64,000 nucleotides of DNA from Pseudomonas costantinii (GTDB lineage Bacteria; Pseudomonadota; Gammaproteobacteria; Pseudomonadales; Pseudomonadaceae): assembly GCF_001870435.1 (NCBI RefSeq), contig NZ_MDDR01000016.1, positions 186,001 to 250,000 on the forward strand. Direction: 5' to 3'. Made by a program: the position numbers and the translations under genes. The notes beneath the pieces were generated by a model. That model was not told where the DNA came from. It made no database searches and saw nothing but the letters and a program-made list of their open reading frames with translations. Of the stretch, positions 42,277 to 52,299 are shown in pieces (the stretch's first letter is position 1; each line of letters starts with the position of its first letter).

Positions 42277-43710
42277 ATGACTTTTTTGCGCCCTACCCTG
42301 CTGACGCTGGCTTGCCTGCTGGCCTCTCCAGGCTTTGCTGACGACCTGCCGTCACTTGGCGACGCCAGTTCTGCCATTGTCTCGCCACAACAGGAATATC
42401 AGTTGGGTCGTGCCTGGCTCGCTTACTTGCGAGGCCAGGTCTCGCAGCTCAATGACCCACAACTCAAGGATTACGTCGAAACCAGCGTGTACAAGCTGGT
42501 AGAGACCAGCCAGGTCAATGATCGACGTCTGGAGTTTATCCTGATCAATAGCCCGCAACTCAACGCCTTTGCCGCACCGGGTGGGATCGTTGGGGTCAAC
42601 GGTGGTTTATTTCTCAACGCCCAGACCGAAGGCGAGTATGCCTCGGTATTGGCCCACGAATTGGCTCACTTATCTCAGCGCCACTTTGCTCGGGGCGTGG
42701 AAGCACAGTCGCGCATGCAGATCCCGATGATGGCCGCTCTGCTCGGCGGCATTATCGCAGCAGCAGCGGGCGCGGGTGATGCCGGTATTGCCGCAATCGC
42801 CGGCAGTCAGGCAGCAGCAATCCAGGAGCAACGTCGGTTCTCGCGCCAAAACGAACAGGAGGCTGACCGTATCGGCATCCTCAATTTGGAGAAGGCCGGT
42901 TACGACCCGCGCTCCATGCCAACCATGTTCGAACGACTGATGCGCCAATACCGCTTTGACGCCAAGCCACCGGAATTCCTGCTGACTCACCCCGTTACCG
43001 AGTCGCGGATCGCCGACACTCGCAACCGTGCGGAACAATCCAAACCCGGCGGAAAGGAAGACAGTCTGCGCTATCAATTGATTCGCGCGCGGGTGCAGTT
43101 GCAATACGAAGACACGCCCGGCCTCGCCGCCAAGCGCTTCCAGGCGCAATTGGACGAGAACCCGAAAAATGATGTGGCACGTTATGGCCTGGCCATCGCC
43201 CAGATCAAAGGCACCCAGTACAAAGAGGCACGGGAAAGCTTGCAACCGTTGCTGGCCAAGGCACCCAATGACATCACCTACAACCTGGCGCAGATCGAGT
43301 TGGACATAGCCAACAACCGCTTACCAGATGCCCAGCAACGCACTGATCGGATGCTCACCCAATACCCCGGCAACTATCCGTTGAACCAGGTACGGGTAGA
43401 CTTGCTCCTCAAGCAGAATCGTACCGCTGATGCAGAAAAGGCCTTGGACGGCTTACTGAAGTCTCGTCCCGACGATCCGGATGTGTGGTATCAGGTCGCC
43501 GAGACGCGCGGTCTGTCTGGCAACATCATCGGCTTGCATCAAGCCCGCGCCGAGTACTTTGCACTGGTGGGCGATTTCCAGCAGGCTATTCAGCAACTGG
43601 ACTTTGCCAAGCGCCGGGCCGGCAACAACTTCCCATTGTCCTCTCGTATCGACGCGCGCCAGCGTGAGTTGATCGAGCAGGAACGCCTGGTAAAAGGGAT
43701 GATGAGCTAA
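42277..43710 (+). CDS. bepA: M48 metalloprotease with TPRs (BepA-like)
   Basis: A 477-residue periplasmic protease/chaperone that maintains outer-membrane protein quality, notably LptD in E. coli. It has a signal peptide (LTLACLLASPGFA), the zinc motif HELAHLSQRH around residue 130 (HExxH), a third ligand region (NEQEADRIGIL, Glu) and C-terminal TPRs (AEKALDGLLKSRPDDPDVWY). The ATG at 42277 is preferred over TTG 42271. It is convergent with mucD, sharing a terminator. Confidence 0.9.
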   Translation: MTFLRPTLLTLACLLASPGFADDLPSLGDASSAIVSPQQEYQLGRAWLAYLRGQVSQLNDPQLKDYVETSVYKLVETSQVNDRRLEFILINSPQLNAFAAPGGIVGVNGGLFLNAQTEGEYASVLAHELAHLSQRHFARGVEAQSRMQIPMMAALLGGIIAAAAGAGDAGIAAIAGSQAAAIQEQRRFSRQNEQEADRIGILNLEKAGYDPRSMPTMFERLMRQYRFDAKPPEFLLTHPVTESRIADTRNRAEQSKPGGKEDSLRYQLIRARVQLQYEDTPGLAAKRFQAQLDENPKNDVARYGLAIAQIKGTQYKEARESLQPLLAKAPNDITYNLAQIELDIANNRLPDAQQRTDRMLTQYPGNYPLNQVRVDLLLKQNRTADAEKALDGLLKSRPDDPDVWYQVAETRGLSGNIIGLHQARAEYFALVGDFQQAIQQLDFAKRRAGNNFPLSSRIDARQRELIEQERLVKGMMS

Positions 43711-43723
43711 ACCCATCACCCAC

Positions 43724-43762
43724 AAAAAAGCCCCGCCTTCGTTAACCGAAGACGGGGCTTTT
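43724..43762. terminator. bidirectional terminator between bepA-like gene and mucD
   Basis: Arms GCCCCGCCTTCG and CGAAGACGGGGC (one bulge/mismatch) are flanked by an A-run on the left and TTTT on the right. It serves the convergent bepA-like and mucD genes. Confidence 0.88.
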
Positions 43763-43777
43763 CATTTGGCTAGCGAG

Positions 43778-45217
43778 TTATTCAGCCAGCTTGAAGGTGA
43801 TGAAGCTGGCGCGCCCTTGACGCAGAACACGCATCGACACCGAGCGATTCTTCGGCAACGCCTTGGCGATGTCGGTGAATTCCTTGGTGGAGTTGATCGC
43901 CTGGTTGTTCAAGTGAGTGATTACGTCACCCGGCTGCAGGCCGATCAGGGAGGCAGGGCCATCCTGCACTTCCTTGATCACAACACCGCTCTTGAGGTCG
44001 AAGCTCTTTTTCTGCTCATCGGTCAGCTCAACGACGGCAATTCCCAACCGGTTGCTGCTGCGTTCAGCACCCGGTTTGGCATTACCCAGGGCATCCAAGG
44101 TCGAGCCCTCTTCCGGAATTGCACCTACGGTCAGTTCAACGGTCTGGCGTTTGCCTTCACGAATCACTTCCAGCTTGGCTTTGCTACCAGCCTTGAGTGC
44201 GCCCACCAGATGTGGCAAATCAGCCGACATGACGATCGGTTGGCCGTTCATGCTCAGGATCACATCACCCACTTGCAGGCCGCCCTTGGCAGCCGGGCCG
44301 TCGTCCTGAATCTGTGCGACCAAGGCACCGGCCGGCTTATCGAGGCCAAAGGATTCAGCCAAGTCTTTATTCACTTCCTGGATGACTACACCCAACCAGC
44401 CACGACTAACTTTGCCACCGTTCTTCAACTGGTTGGAAACATCCATGGCCACGTCGATCGGGATCGCGAAGGACACGCCCATGAAACCACCGGAACGGGT
44501 ATAGATCTGCGAGTTGATACCGACCACTTCTCCCGCCAAGTTGAACAGCGGACCACCGGAGTTACCTGGATTGATCGGCACGTCAGTCTGGATGAACGGC
44601 ACATAGTTTTCATTTGGCAGGCTGCGTCCGATAGCACTGACAATGCCTTGGGTGACGGTATGGTCAAAGCCGAACGGCGAACCGATCGCTACCACCCACT
44701 GACCGGCTTTCAGGTCCTGGGATTTACCCAGCTTCAGCACAGGCAGGTCTTTGCCATCAATTTTCAGCAACGCCACGTCGGAGCGAGGGTCCGTACCGAT
44801 CAACTTGGCTTTCAGTTCACTGCGATCAGCCAAGCGCACGAGGATCTCGTCAGCGTCGGCAATCACATGGTTGTTGGTAAGGATGTAGCCATCGGGGGAA
44901 ATGATGAAACCCGAGCCCAAGGACTGCGCTTCACGCTGGCCACTGCCACCACCGCGGGGGGAGCGCTGTTGCGGCATGCCACGCTCGAAGAACTCGCGCA
45001 GCATTGGCGGCAAACCTTCAAGGTCCGGCATCTGCTGGTTCGAGACTTTGCGATCCGGCAGTTTCTGCGTGGTACTGATGTTCACCACGGCAGGCGAAGC
45101 CTGCTCTACCAGTTGGGTGAAATCAGGCAGCTCGGCCGCTTGCGCGGACACGGCCTGACCCAGCACCAGCACCGTGGCGACTATGGATAGGTAAGACTTC
45201 AAGCGTGGTATCGACAT
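43778..45217 (-). CDS. mucD: periplasmic serine protease MucD (DegP-like)
   Basis: A 479-residue HtrA protease that degrades misfolded envelope proteins and dampens AlgU signalling and alginate production. The signal peptide ends at AQAA; the triad is His117 (TNNHVI), Asp147 (DPRSDVALL) and Ser220 (NPGNSGGP); two PDZ domains follow (GWLGVVIQEV and RLGIAVVELT regions). It is in the algU operon, but 234 bases separate it from mucB, so it may also have its own promoter there. Confidence 0.95.
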   Translation of the reverse strand: MSIPRLKSYLSIVATVLVLGQAVSAQAAELPDFTQLVEQASPAVVNISTTQKLPDRKVSNQQMPDLEGLPPMLREFFERGMPQQRSPRGGGSGQREAQSLGSGFIISPDGYILTNNHVIADADEILVRLADRSELKAKLIGTDPRSDVALLKIDGKDLPVLKLGKSQDLKAGQWVVAIGSPFGFDHTVTQGIVSAIGRSLPNENYVPFIQTDVPINPGNSGGPLFNLAGEVVGINSQIYTRSGGFMGVSFAIPIDVAMDVSNQLKNGGKVSRGWLGVVIQEVNKDLAESFGLDKPAGALVAQIQDDGPAAKGGLQVGDVILSMNGQPIVMSADLPHLVGALKAGSKAKLEVIREGKRQTVELTVGAIPEEGSTLDALGNAKPGAERSSNRLGIAVVELTDEQKKSFDLKSGVVIKEVQDGPASLIGLQPGDVITHLNNQAINSTKEFTDIAKALPKNRSVSMRVLRQGRASFITFKLAE

Positions 45218-45451
45218 ACAGCTCCCGTTACGACGAGCAGGGTTGAGCGACAGGGTTCAAGAAACGCCGAAAACTGCGACCGACATCTTTGTTCCGCGAA
45301 CAAAACAAGGCCAGAGCCGACAAGCTCTGACCTATAAAAAACATGGGGATTTTTTGCAAGTGAAAATACTGATCCAGACATTTCATGCTCTCAGCAACCA
45401 ACCAAGCATAGGCTCACATTGAAAGGTCAGGATGAACATAGGATTAACAAC

Positions 45452-46411
45452 TCACGGCTTGGAGGCTGTCTTTTCACCACGAACCGACAGAGCGATACGC
45501 TCGGCAGTACCAATGGGGATTTCACCGACAACGGTCACCATCACCTCGCCATCTGCTGTGTTCAGACGACGAGACACGGCAACCGTCGGGCCCAGCTGAG
45601 TACGGGTCTCGCTCACACTCGCACCGTCGGTCGACTCAAGAAATACCGAAAAACGTGCAAGCCCATCGTCATACATCAGGCTGTCGACGGTGGATTTGGT
45701 CTGGATGTCTTTGCGCGCGGTACTGTTGGTTAGCTGGAAACCAGGAGGCAGCCAATCCAAATGCCACGCCTGAGTGGCTGGCACTTCCGGCGCTTTGCTG
45801 TTGGCAAGCGCTATAGGTGTGCACTCGCCACTGGGCTGCAAATCGTGATCAGAGGGCACTGCCGACGTATCCAGTCGAGTGAACTGGAAACGCTCTAACA
45901 ACTGCCCCAAGTCGTTGAGCAACAAAGACTTGAGCGGCAGAGCGGTTTCACGATCCAGATGTAACTCGAAGCCATAGCGGTATTGGTCACGCGGAGTGAT
46001 CGACACAATCACCGCATTACGACCGGCCACACGCGATTTGCCGATTACGGCCAGTTCGTAGAATTGGGTGAGTTTTTGCGGATCAAGTGCGCGCGAAGGT
46101 GCATCACGCGAGTTGCCAAGGCCTGCAACCAAAGTGCCACTGACACATTCAGTTCGACCGTCTACCCGCAGCACTTCCTGAGCCGAACCATCAAGCTGCA
46201 ATAGCCGCTCACGAACGTGACCGTCTTGGACACGATGCCAGATGTCATGGGTAGAAAAACTGCCATTACGTTCGTAGATGAACGTACCTTCGAAGCTTTG
46301 CTGCTGCTCTGCACGCCCAAGTCGAGTCAACCAGTCTTGGGCTTCCTCGGCGTGGGCGGATAGTGCAAACCAACCACTGAGCAAAAGCGTAAGGAGCTGT
46401 ATGGCGCGCAT
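45452..46411 (-). CDS. mucB: periplasmic anti-sigma regulator MucB
   Basis: A 319-residue RseB-like protein. It binds MucA in the periplasm, protects it from AlgW cleavage and so keeps AlgU silent. It has a signal peptide (LLTLLLSGWFALSAHA) and the MucB/RseB domain pair (LTRLGRAEQQQSFEGTFIYE and the C-terminal LDWLPPGFQL region). The start at 46411 has AAGGAGCCCT upstream. It follows mucA by 16 bases. Confidence 0.95.
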   Translation of the reverse strand: MRAIQLLTLLLSGWFALSAHAEEAQDWLTRLGRAEQQQSFEGTFIYERNGSFSTHDIWHRVQDGHVRERLLQLDGSAQEVLRVDGRTECVSGTLVAGLGNSRDAPSRALDPQKLTQFYELAVIGKSRVAGRNAVIVSITPRDQYRYGFELHLDRETALPLKSLLLNDLGQLLERFQFTRLDTSAVPSDHDLQPSGECTPIALANSKAPEVPATQAWHLDWLPPGFQLTNSTARKDIQTKSTVDSLMYDDGLARFSVFLESTDGASVSETRTQLGPTVAVSRRLNTADGEVMVTVVGEIPIGTAERIALSVRGEKTASKP

Positions 46412-46427
46412 AGGGCTCCTTATAGAT

Positions 46428-47015
46428 TTAGCGGTTTTCCAGGCTTGCAGCACGTGCGTATGGCAGAGCGCTTTCAGTCCCTTTCAAGGCTGATTCCTGT
46501 GCGTGCTGGCGCAGGTAGCCTGGAAGACGCTGATCCTGCCAGCCGGACTGCCCTTGAAGTACGCCATTAGCCATAGGGCCAGTGGTGTCGGAGCTTTCCT
46601 TGTAGCCGGCCAGTACAGCTGGGCCCTTGACTTGCGGACCGGCCATAACCGGTTGCTGAGTCTGTTGAGCCAGTTCGGCACCAGCGATTTCGTCCTGGTT
46701 GTATAGGCGAACACCTGCCAGCACAGCAATAGTCACCGAGGCAGCGACTGCCAGGCGACCCACGCTACGCCAGGGACCACGAGCAGCTTTTGCTGGAACG
46801 GCTTCATCGGCCAGCGCAGCAGAAACGGCCGCAGCAATATCCAGACGAGGGATTAGAAGATCCTTGTGCATCACCGCCCGAGCGACTTGGTAACGAGACC
46901 AGGTATCACGGGTTTCGGCATCATCGAATGCATTGAGCACTCGGCGAAGTTCCAGTTCATCCGCTTCGTTATCCATCACTGCGGACAGCGATTCCTGCAG
47001 GGCATCACGACTCAT
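46428..47015 (-). CDS. mucA: anti-sigma factor MucA
   Basis: A 195-residue inner-membrane anti-sigma factor for AlgU. The N-terminal cytoplasmic domain (ALQESLSAVMDNEADELELR, WSRYQVARAVMH) binds the sigma factor; one membrane segment (VAASVTIAVLAGVRLY) and a periplasmic tail follow. The frame is complete with no sign of the truncating mutations found in mucoid strains. It follows algU by 32 bases. Confidence 0.95.
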   Translation of the reverse strand: MSRDALQESLSAVMDNEADELELRRVLNAFDDAETRDTWSRYQVARAVMHKDLLIPRLDIAAAVSAALADEAVPAKAARGPWRSVGRLAVAASVTIAVLAGVRLYNQDEIAGAELAQQTQQPVMAGPQVKGPAVLAGYKESSDTTGPMANGVLQGQSGWQDQRLPGYLRQHAQESALKGTESALPYARAASLENR

Positions 47016-47047
47016 GGCGGTTCCTCTCTTGGCTGTCGCCGCTGTCT

Positions 47048-47629
47048 TTAGTTTTCCTGCAACAACGGTTGCAAGGCTTTATCGATGGCTTCCCGGGCCC
47101 GGAAAATCCGTGACCTTACAGTCCCCACCGGACACTGCATGACGCTCGCAATGTCTTCGTAACTGAGACCATCGAATTCACGTAAAGTTAACGCTGTACG
47201 CAAATCTTCCGGCAGTTGCTGAATTGTGCGATGAACGGTGCCTTCGATCTCGTCGCGCAGCAATGCTCGCTCCGGCGACTCGAGATCCTTGAGGCCGTGA
47301 TCACCATCGTAAAATTCTGCATCTTCTGAACTTACATCACTATCCGGTGGGCGGCGTCCGCGAGACACCAGATAGTTCTTCGCCGTGTTGATGGCGATGC
47401 GATATAGCCACGTGTAAAACGCACTATCACCGCGAAAATTGCCTAGCGCACGGTACGCCTTGATAAAGGCTTCCTGTGCAACGTCCTGCGCTTCATGGGT
47501 GTCGTGCACAAACCGCACGATCAACCCGAGAATTTTGTGCTGGTATTTCAGCACGAGCAGATCAAATGCCCGCTTGTCGCCGCGTTGAACGCGCTCGACC
47601 AGCTGCTGATCCTCTTCCTGGGTTAGCAT
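47048..47629 (-). CDS. algU: envelope-stress sigma factor AlgU (sigma 22)
   Basis: A 193-residue ECF sigma factor of the RpoE type, controlling alginate, osmotic and envelope stress genes. Region 2 is visible in LLVLKYQHKILGLIVRFVHD and AQEAFIKAYRALGNFRGDSA; region 4 in LTLREFDGLSYEDIASVMQC and GTVRSRIFRAREAI. The ATG at 47629 is six bases after GAGGAG. Two candidate AlgU-type promoters lie upstream, as expected for autoregulation. Confidence 0.96.
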   Translation of the reverse strand: MLTQEEDQQLVERVQRGDKRAFDLLVLKYQHKILGLIVRFVHDTHEAQDVAQEAFIKAYRALGNFRGDSAFYTWLYRIAINTAKNYLVSRGRRPPDSDVSSEDAEFYDGDHGLKDLESPERALLRDEIEGTVHRTIQQLPEDLRTALTLREFDGLSYEDIASVMQCPVGTVRSRIFRAREAIDKALQPLLQEN

Positions 47630-47688
47630 GAACACTCCTCGTTGTACTTGAAGGAGGCTTGCATAACTAAACGATCAGGCTTGCAAAC

Positions 47689-47715
47689 ATAGACTCGGAC
47701 TTTTCGCAAAAGTTC
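47689..47715 (-). promoter_or_regulatory. candidate AlgU-dependent promoter, proximal
   Basis: On the minus strand GAACTT (47715-47710), 16 bases, then TCTAT (47693-47689). This fits the AlgU/sigma E consensus (GAACTT-N16/17-TCtgA) and lies about 60 bases before the algU start. Confidence 0.65.
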
Positions 47716-47879
47716 TCCCCCTCCAAGCAAGTTTCCGGCACGCACTGATTTGGCACACACGAAAAGCGCAGCACGAGCAATGCCGGCTGCGCGAATAATC
47801 TTGTCGCCGGTTTTCTGACGCGCCTGATGCCCGACGGGTCAATAAACTCAACGTTTTCCCAGCTTTCGGGCAACCTGCT

Positions 47880-47907
47880 ATTGAGTCAGGGCTCATGCAA
47901 AAAGTTC
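47880..47907 (-). promoter_or_regulatory. candidate AlgU-dependent promoter, distal
   Basis: On the minus strand GAACTT (47907-47902), 17 bases, then TCAAT (47884-47880). A second AlgU-type promoter for the operon. The 460-base gap between algU and nadB (47630-48089) otherwise holds no gene I can support. Confidence 0.5.
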
Positions 47908-48089
47908 CCGCTTCAATAACCGGCTGATTTCACCCGCGCCGTGCACCGTAATCTCACATTGCCACGAATGCCCGGCTATTGTGCCGCTCCCCCCCTCTAT
48001 ATACTAGTGGCCTGTGTGACCCTTTGATTCGCCGATCCAGGCGTCCTGTTTGCAGCCCCCTTTGGATCGCTTTTTGCGGAATCCTTCAA

Positions 48090-49706
48090 ATGAGCCAACA
48101 GTTTCAACACGATGTCCTGGTGATCGGTAGTGGCGCGGCCGGCTTGAGCCTGGCACTGACCCTCCCAAGCCACCTGCGCATTGCAGTACTGAGCAAGGGC
48201 GACTTGGCCAATGGCTCGACATTCTGGGCCCAGGGCGGTGTCGCCGCAGTGCTGGACGACACCGACACGGTGCAATCCCACGTCGAAGATACCCTCAACG
48301 CTGGCGGCGGCCTGTGCAACGAAGACGCTGTACGCTTCACCGTCGAGCACAGCCGCGAGGCCATTCAATGGCTGATCGACCAGGGCGTGCCGTTTACCCG
48401 CGACGAACACGCCAGCAGCGACGACGGCGGATTCGAGTTCCACCTGACCCGTGAAGGTGGCCACAGCCATCGCCGCATCATCCACGCCGCCGACGCCACT
48501 GGCGCCGCGATCTTCAAGACACTGCTCGACCAAGCCCGTAAACGCCCTAACATCGAACTGCTGGAGCAACGGGTTGCCGTCGACCTGATCACCGAGAAAC
48601 GCCTGGGCCTGGAGGGCGAGCGCTGTCTCGGTGCCTATGTGCTCAACCGCAGCAGCGGCGAAGTCGACACCTACGGCGCGCGCTTCACCATTCTCGCCTC
48701 GGGCGGCGCGGCCAAGGTCTACCTCTATACCAGTAACCCCGACGGTGCCTGCGGCGACGGCATCGCCATGGCTTGGCGCTCCGGCTGCCGGGTGGCCAAC
48801 CTGGAATTCAACCAGTTTCACCCCACCTGCCTGTATCACCCACAGGCCAAGAGTTTCCTGATCACTGAAGCCCTGCGCGGTGAAGGTGCGCACCTGAAGC
48901 TGCCAAATGGCGAGCGCTTCATGCAGCGTTTCGACCCGCGCGCCGAGCTTGCACCCAGGGATATTGTCGCCCGTGCCATCGACCACGAAATGAAGCGGCT
49001 AGGCATCGACTGCGTTTATCTGGACATCAGTCACAAGCCCGAAGACTTCATCAAGACCCACTTCCCGACGGTGTACGAACGCTGCCTGGCCTTCAACATC
49101 GACATCACCAAAGGCCCGATCCCCGTGGTGCCGGCCGCGCACTACACTTGCGGCGGCGTGATGGTCGACCAGCACGGCCGCACCGACGTACCCGGCCTGT
49201 ATGCGATTGGCGAAACCAGTTTCACCGGCTTGCACGGCGCCAACCGCATGGCCAGCAATTCGCTGCTGGAATGTTTTGTTTACGCCCGCTCGGCAGCATC
49301 CGACATCCTCGAACAACTGCCACGCATTCCCGTACCGGCCGCCCTGCCCCGCTGGGACGCCAGCCAGGTCACGGATTCGGACGAAGACGTGATCATCGCC
49401 CACAACTGGGACGAGTTGCGACGCTTCATGTGGGACTACGTGGGGATTGTGCGCACCAATAAGCGCCTGCAGCGCGCACAACACCGCGTGCGACTGCTAC
49501 TGGACGAGATCGACGAGTTCTACAGCAATTATAAGGTCAGCCGCGACCTGATCGAGTTGCGCAACCTCGCCCAAGTGGCGGAACTGATGATCCGCTCAGC
49601 CATGGAACGCAAGGAAAGCCGTGGCCTGCACTACACCCTCGACTACCCGCAGATGCTGCCCGAGGCCCGCGACACTATTCTGGTGCCAACCACCTACGGC
49701 GGCTGA
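48090..49706 (+). CDS. nadB: L-aspartate oxidase
   Basis: A 538-residue flavoprotein that oxidises L-aspartate to iminoaspartate, the first step of NAD synthesis. FAD-binding [11 protein letters not shown] is at the N-terminus; [26 protein letters not shown] and [20 protein letters not shown] are characteristic, as is the [14 protein letters not shown] segment. The start at 48090 ([13 protein letters not shown]) gives the family length. It is divergent from algU, the conserved Pseudomonas order, and convergent with ygfX. Confidence 0.96.
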   Translation: MSQQFQHDVLVIGSGAAGLSLALTLPSHLRIAVLSKGDLANGSTFWAQGGVAAVLDDTDTVQSHVEDTLNAGGGLCNEDAVRFTVEHSREAIQWLIDQGVPFTRDEHASSDDGGFEFHLTREGGHSHRRIIHAADATGAAIFKTLLDQARKRPNIELLEQRVAVDLITEKRLGLEGERCLGAYVLNRSSGEVDTYGARFTILASGGAAKVYLYTSNPDGACGDGIAMAWRSGCRVANLEFNQFHPTCLYHPQAKSFLITEALRGEGAHLKLPNGERFMQRFDPRAELAPRDIVARAIDHEMKRLGIDCVYLDISHKPEDFIKTHFPTVYERCLAFNIDITKGPIPVVPAAHYTCGGVMVDQHGRTDVPGLYAIGETSFTGLHGANRMASNSLLECFVYARSAASDILEQLPRIPVPAALPRWDASQVTDSDEDVIIAHNWDELRRFMWDYVGIVRTNKRLQRAQHRVRLLLDEIDEFYSNYKVSRDLIELRNLAQVAELMIRSAMERKESRGLHYTLDYPQMLPEARDTILVPTTYGG

Positions 49707-50121
49707 ACTTCAGGCGTACCCGCAGGCGCCGATGCACATCGGCGGCCTGCGAGTCTTTCGGCACACAGATCGATTGCACCCGCCATTCGCCCGGCACTCG
49801 GTAGCGCAGCACCACGATCAGCGGTAATGCCAGGCTGTCGGGACGCAGCTGCACGCTGTGCCAACCCCGCTCAACACTGAATAATTGCCAACCGTCTTCG
49901 TCGCGACGCAGACCACGAATCGACGAACGGTGGGTTAACAGGATATGCCGCGGTAAAACCCAGGCGGCATGAGCCAGGCAGAACAACATGCCCAGGCTGG
50001 AGAAAGGCAGATCGATAACCAGCAAGGCACCCAGCGCGAACAACTGGGCAAGAAGATAGGCCGCCAGCAACAGCCGTGAGGCCTGCCAGCGGCATTCGAA
50101 GCTATTACTTGGGCTGGACAC
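49675..50121 (-). CDS. YgfX/CptA-family membrane protein
   Basis: A 148-residue protein with two membrane segments ([20 protein letters not shown] and [14 protein letters not shown]) followed by a cytoplasmic domain ([16 protein letters not shown]). It starts inside the 3' end of sdhE (17-base overlap) and its own end overlaps nadB by 32 bases. YgfX is the partner of SdhE (CptA/CptB) in enterobacteria, reported as a toxin affecting cell shape; whether that holds here is unknown. Confidence 0.85.
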   Translation of the reverse strand: MSSPSNSFECRWQASRLLLAAYLLAQLFALGALLVIDLPFSSLGMLFCLAHAAWVLPRHILLTHRSSIRGLRRDEDGWQLFSVERGWHSVQLRPDSLALPLIVVLRYRVPGEWRVQSICVPKDSQAADVHRRLRVRLKFSRRRWLAPE

Positions 50122-50359
50122 GATCCAGGATCATCCGAACCATGCGCTGCAGCTCCGGGTCCTCAGATTCGGCACGCTCCATGAACCAGCCGAACATGTC
50201 CTGGTCTTCGCAAGTCAGCAGCCTGACGTAGAGATCGCGATCCACTTTATTGAGCGTCGCGTACACCTCTTTAGTGAAAGGTACCAGCAACACATCCAGC
50301 TCAAGCATGCCACGGCGGCTGTGCCAGTAGAGGCGATTGAGTTCTACATCTTCGACCAT
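50105..50359 (-). CDS. sdhE: FAD assembly factor SdhE
   Basis: An 84-residue SdhE (YgfY, SDHAF2-like), which helps attach FAD covalently to succinate dehydrogenase. The RGMLELD motif (RGxxE) near residue 16-21 is the FAD-handling signature, and [12 protein letters not shown] fits. The start at 50359 has GAGGAGCG upstream. It is coupled to ygfX. Confidence 0.92.
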   Translation of the reverse strand: MVEDVELNRLYWHSRRGMLELDVLLVPFTKEVYATLNKVDRDLYVRLLTCEDQDMFGWFMERAESEDPELQRMVRMILDRVQPK

Positions 50360-50499
50360 GGAACGCTCCTCAAATAGAGCGCAAGTATACAGACCCGACG
50401 GCACCGGAACAGTCGGCTTTGGTCGCCCCACACGGAAACTATCCATTTACCGGGCGCCCCTCTATGATGCACCCATGACTTTTTGACCTGCGATGACCC

Positions 50500-51441
50500 A
50501 TGGCTGACTCTGCTTTCTTTTGCCCCCTGTCTCACGAAGGCGTTCTCGCCGTCCGCGGCTCTGACGCTGCCAAGTTCCTGCAAGGGCAGCTGACCTGCAA
50601 CCTCAATTACCTGAGCGACACCCAGGCCAGTCTCGGTGCGCGCTGCACGCAAAAAGGGCGTATGCAGTCGAGCTTTCGCATCCTGCTGCAAGGTGACGGC
50701 GTACTTCTGGCAATGGCCACGGAACTGCTCGAACCGCAATTGGCAGACCTGAAGAAATACGCCGTGTTCTCCAAATCCAAACTCACTGACGAAAGCGCCG
50801 CCTGGGCGCGTTTCGGCCTGTCGAATGCGGATCAAGCGCTGGCGACCCTGGGCCTTGAACTGCCTGCCGAGACTGACAGCATCGTGCGCACCGACACGCT
50901 GATCGCCATTCGCGTCTCCCCCGACCGCGCCGAACTCTGGGTGCCTGCCGAGCAAGCCGAAACTGTACACAACCAACTGGCCGCACAGCTAAAAGAAACC
51001 GACTTGAATGAATGGCTGCTGGGCCAGGTCCGCGCCGGCATCGGCCAGGTCATGCCCCAGACCCGCGAACTGTTTATCCCGCAGATGCTCAACCTGCAGG
51101 CGGTCGGCGGTGTCAGCTTCAAGAAAGGCTGCTACACCGGCCAGGAAATCGTCGCGCGCATGCAGTACCTGGGCAAACTCAAGCGCCGTCTGTATCGCCT
51201 GAGCCTCGATGCGGCCGAATTGCCCGAGCCAGGTACCCCGCTGTTTTCCTCCAGCCATAACAGCTCGATCGGCGAAGTCGTCATCGCAGCAAAAGCTGAC
51301 CAATCGATTGAACTTCTGGCAGTACTGCAAGCCGAAGCTGCCGACAGTGGTGATGTACATTTAGGCACCCTCGAAGGCCCCGGTTTGGAGCTGCTTGAAC
51401 TGCCCTACCAACTGGACCGTGATCGAGAGATCCAGCGTTAA
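50500..51441 (+). CDS. ygfZ: YgfZ folate-binding tRNA-modification/Fe-S protein
   Basis: A 313-residue GcvT-like protein. The family motif KGCYTGQEIVARMQYLGKLK (Cys essential in YgfZ) is around residues 208-227. YgfZ is needed for some Fe-S enzymes such as MiaB and binds folate. The ATG at 50500 lacks a strong ribosome site but gives the family N-terminus. It is divergent from sdhE and 36 bases ahead of the HDOD gene. Confidence 0.92.
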   Translation: MADSAFFCPLSHEGVLAVRGSDAAKFLQGQLTCNLNYLSDTQASLGARCTQKGRMQSSFRILLQGDGVLLAMATELLEPQLADLKKYAVFSKSKLTDESAAWARFGLSNADQALATLGLELPAETDSIVRTDTLIAIRVSPDRAELWVPAEQAETVHNQLAAQLKETDLNEWLLGQVRAGIGQVMPQTRELFIPQMLNLQAVGGVSFKKGCYTGQEIVARMQYLGKLKRRLYRLSLDAAELPEPGTPLFSSSHNSSIGEVVIAAKADQSIELLAVLQAEAADSGDVHLGTLEGPGLELLELPYQLDRDREIQR

Positions 51442-51477
51442 TCGCCGTACCCTTTTGCAATACCCTAGAGAGCGTGA

Positions 51478-52299
51478 ATGAACAAGCTGGCGGAGAAAGT
51501 CCAACAGGCTTTGGTGATGGCCATCGACAACGATGACCTGGTTCTGCCGACATTACCGGAAGTGGCCCTTAAAATTCGTCAGGCCGCCGAAGACCCGGAT
51601 ATCAGCATCAGCCACTTGAGCAAAGTGATCGGTCGCGATACCGCCCTGTCGGCGCGCCTGATCAAAGTGGTCAACAGCCCACTGCTGCGGGCAACCCAGG
51701 AAGTTACCGACCTGCACACCGCCATTACCCGGCTGGGCACCAACTACAGCAGTAACCTGGCGATCGGCCTGGTGATGGAACAGATCTTCCACGCCCGGTC
51801 CGACGTCGTCGAACAGAAAATGCGTGATGTGTGGCGCCGCAGTCTTGAAGTGGCAGGCGTCAGCTATGCCTTGTGCCGTAGCCACAGCCAGCTCAAGCCG
51901 GACCAGGCAGCCCTCGGCGGTTTGGTGCATCAGATTGGCGTGCTACCGATTTTGACGTATGCCGAAGACCATTACGAACTGCTGTCGGACCCTGTCAGCC
52001 TCAACCATGTGATCGACAGCATCCATCCATTGCTGGGGGACAAACTGCTGCGTGGCTGGGACTTCCCGGAGATGTTGGCGAACCTGCCGGGGCAATACCT
52101 GGACATGGAGCGCGACTCCGCAAACCTGGACTACATCGATCTGGTACAAATCGCCGTGCTGTATTGCCACCGCGGCACCAACCACCCCCTGGCGAACGTG
52201 CCTATTTCCAGCCTGCCGGCGATCAAGAAACTGCAGGTCGACCCCTACAGCGATGCCCTGCGTGCCGAGCTGGATGAAGCACGGTCAATGTTTTACTGA
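51478..52299 (+). CDS. HDOD-domain signalling protein
   Basis: A 273-residue protein made mainly of an HDOD domain (PF08668 type): LPTLPEVALKIRQAAEDPDI, then LSKVIGRDTALSARLIKVVN and ALGGLVHQIGVLPIL. HDOD lacks the metal His-Asp catalysis of HD-GYP and acts in signal transduction. No other domain is attached. It converges with tctE, ending one base before it. Partner unknown. Confidence 0.88.
   Translation: MNKLAEKVQQALVMAIDNDDLVLPTLPEVALKIRQAAEDPDISISHLSKVIGRDTALSARLIKVVNSPLLRATQEVTDLHTAITRLGTNYSSNLAIGLVMEQIFHARSDVVEQKMRDVWRRSLEVAGVSYALCRSHSQLKPDQAALGGLVHQIGVLPILTYAEDHYELLSDPVSLNHVIDSIHPLLGDKLLRGWDFPEMLANLPGQYLDMERDSANLDYIDLVQIAVLYCHRGTNHPLANVPISSLPAIKKLQVDPYSDALRAELDEARSMFY

Noticed and set aside
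43766..45190. Long open frame (474 residues) on the plus strand
   Set aside because: It is antisense to mucD, Gln/His rich and unlike any protein; a GC-rich shadow frame.
45199..45381. 60-residue frame as a possible mucC
   Set aside because: Too short, overlaps the mucD start and has no multi-helix MucC-like pattern.
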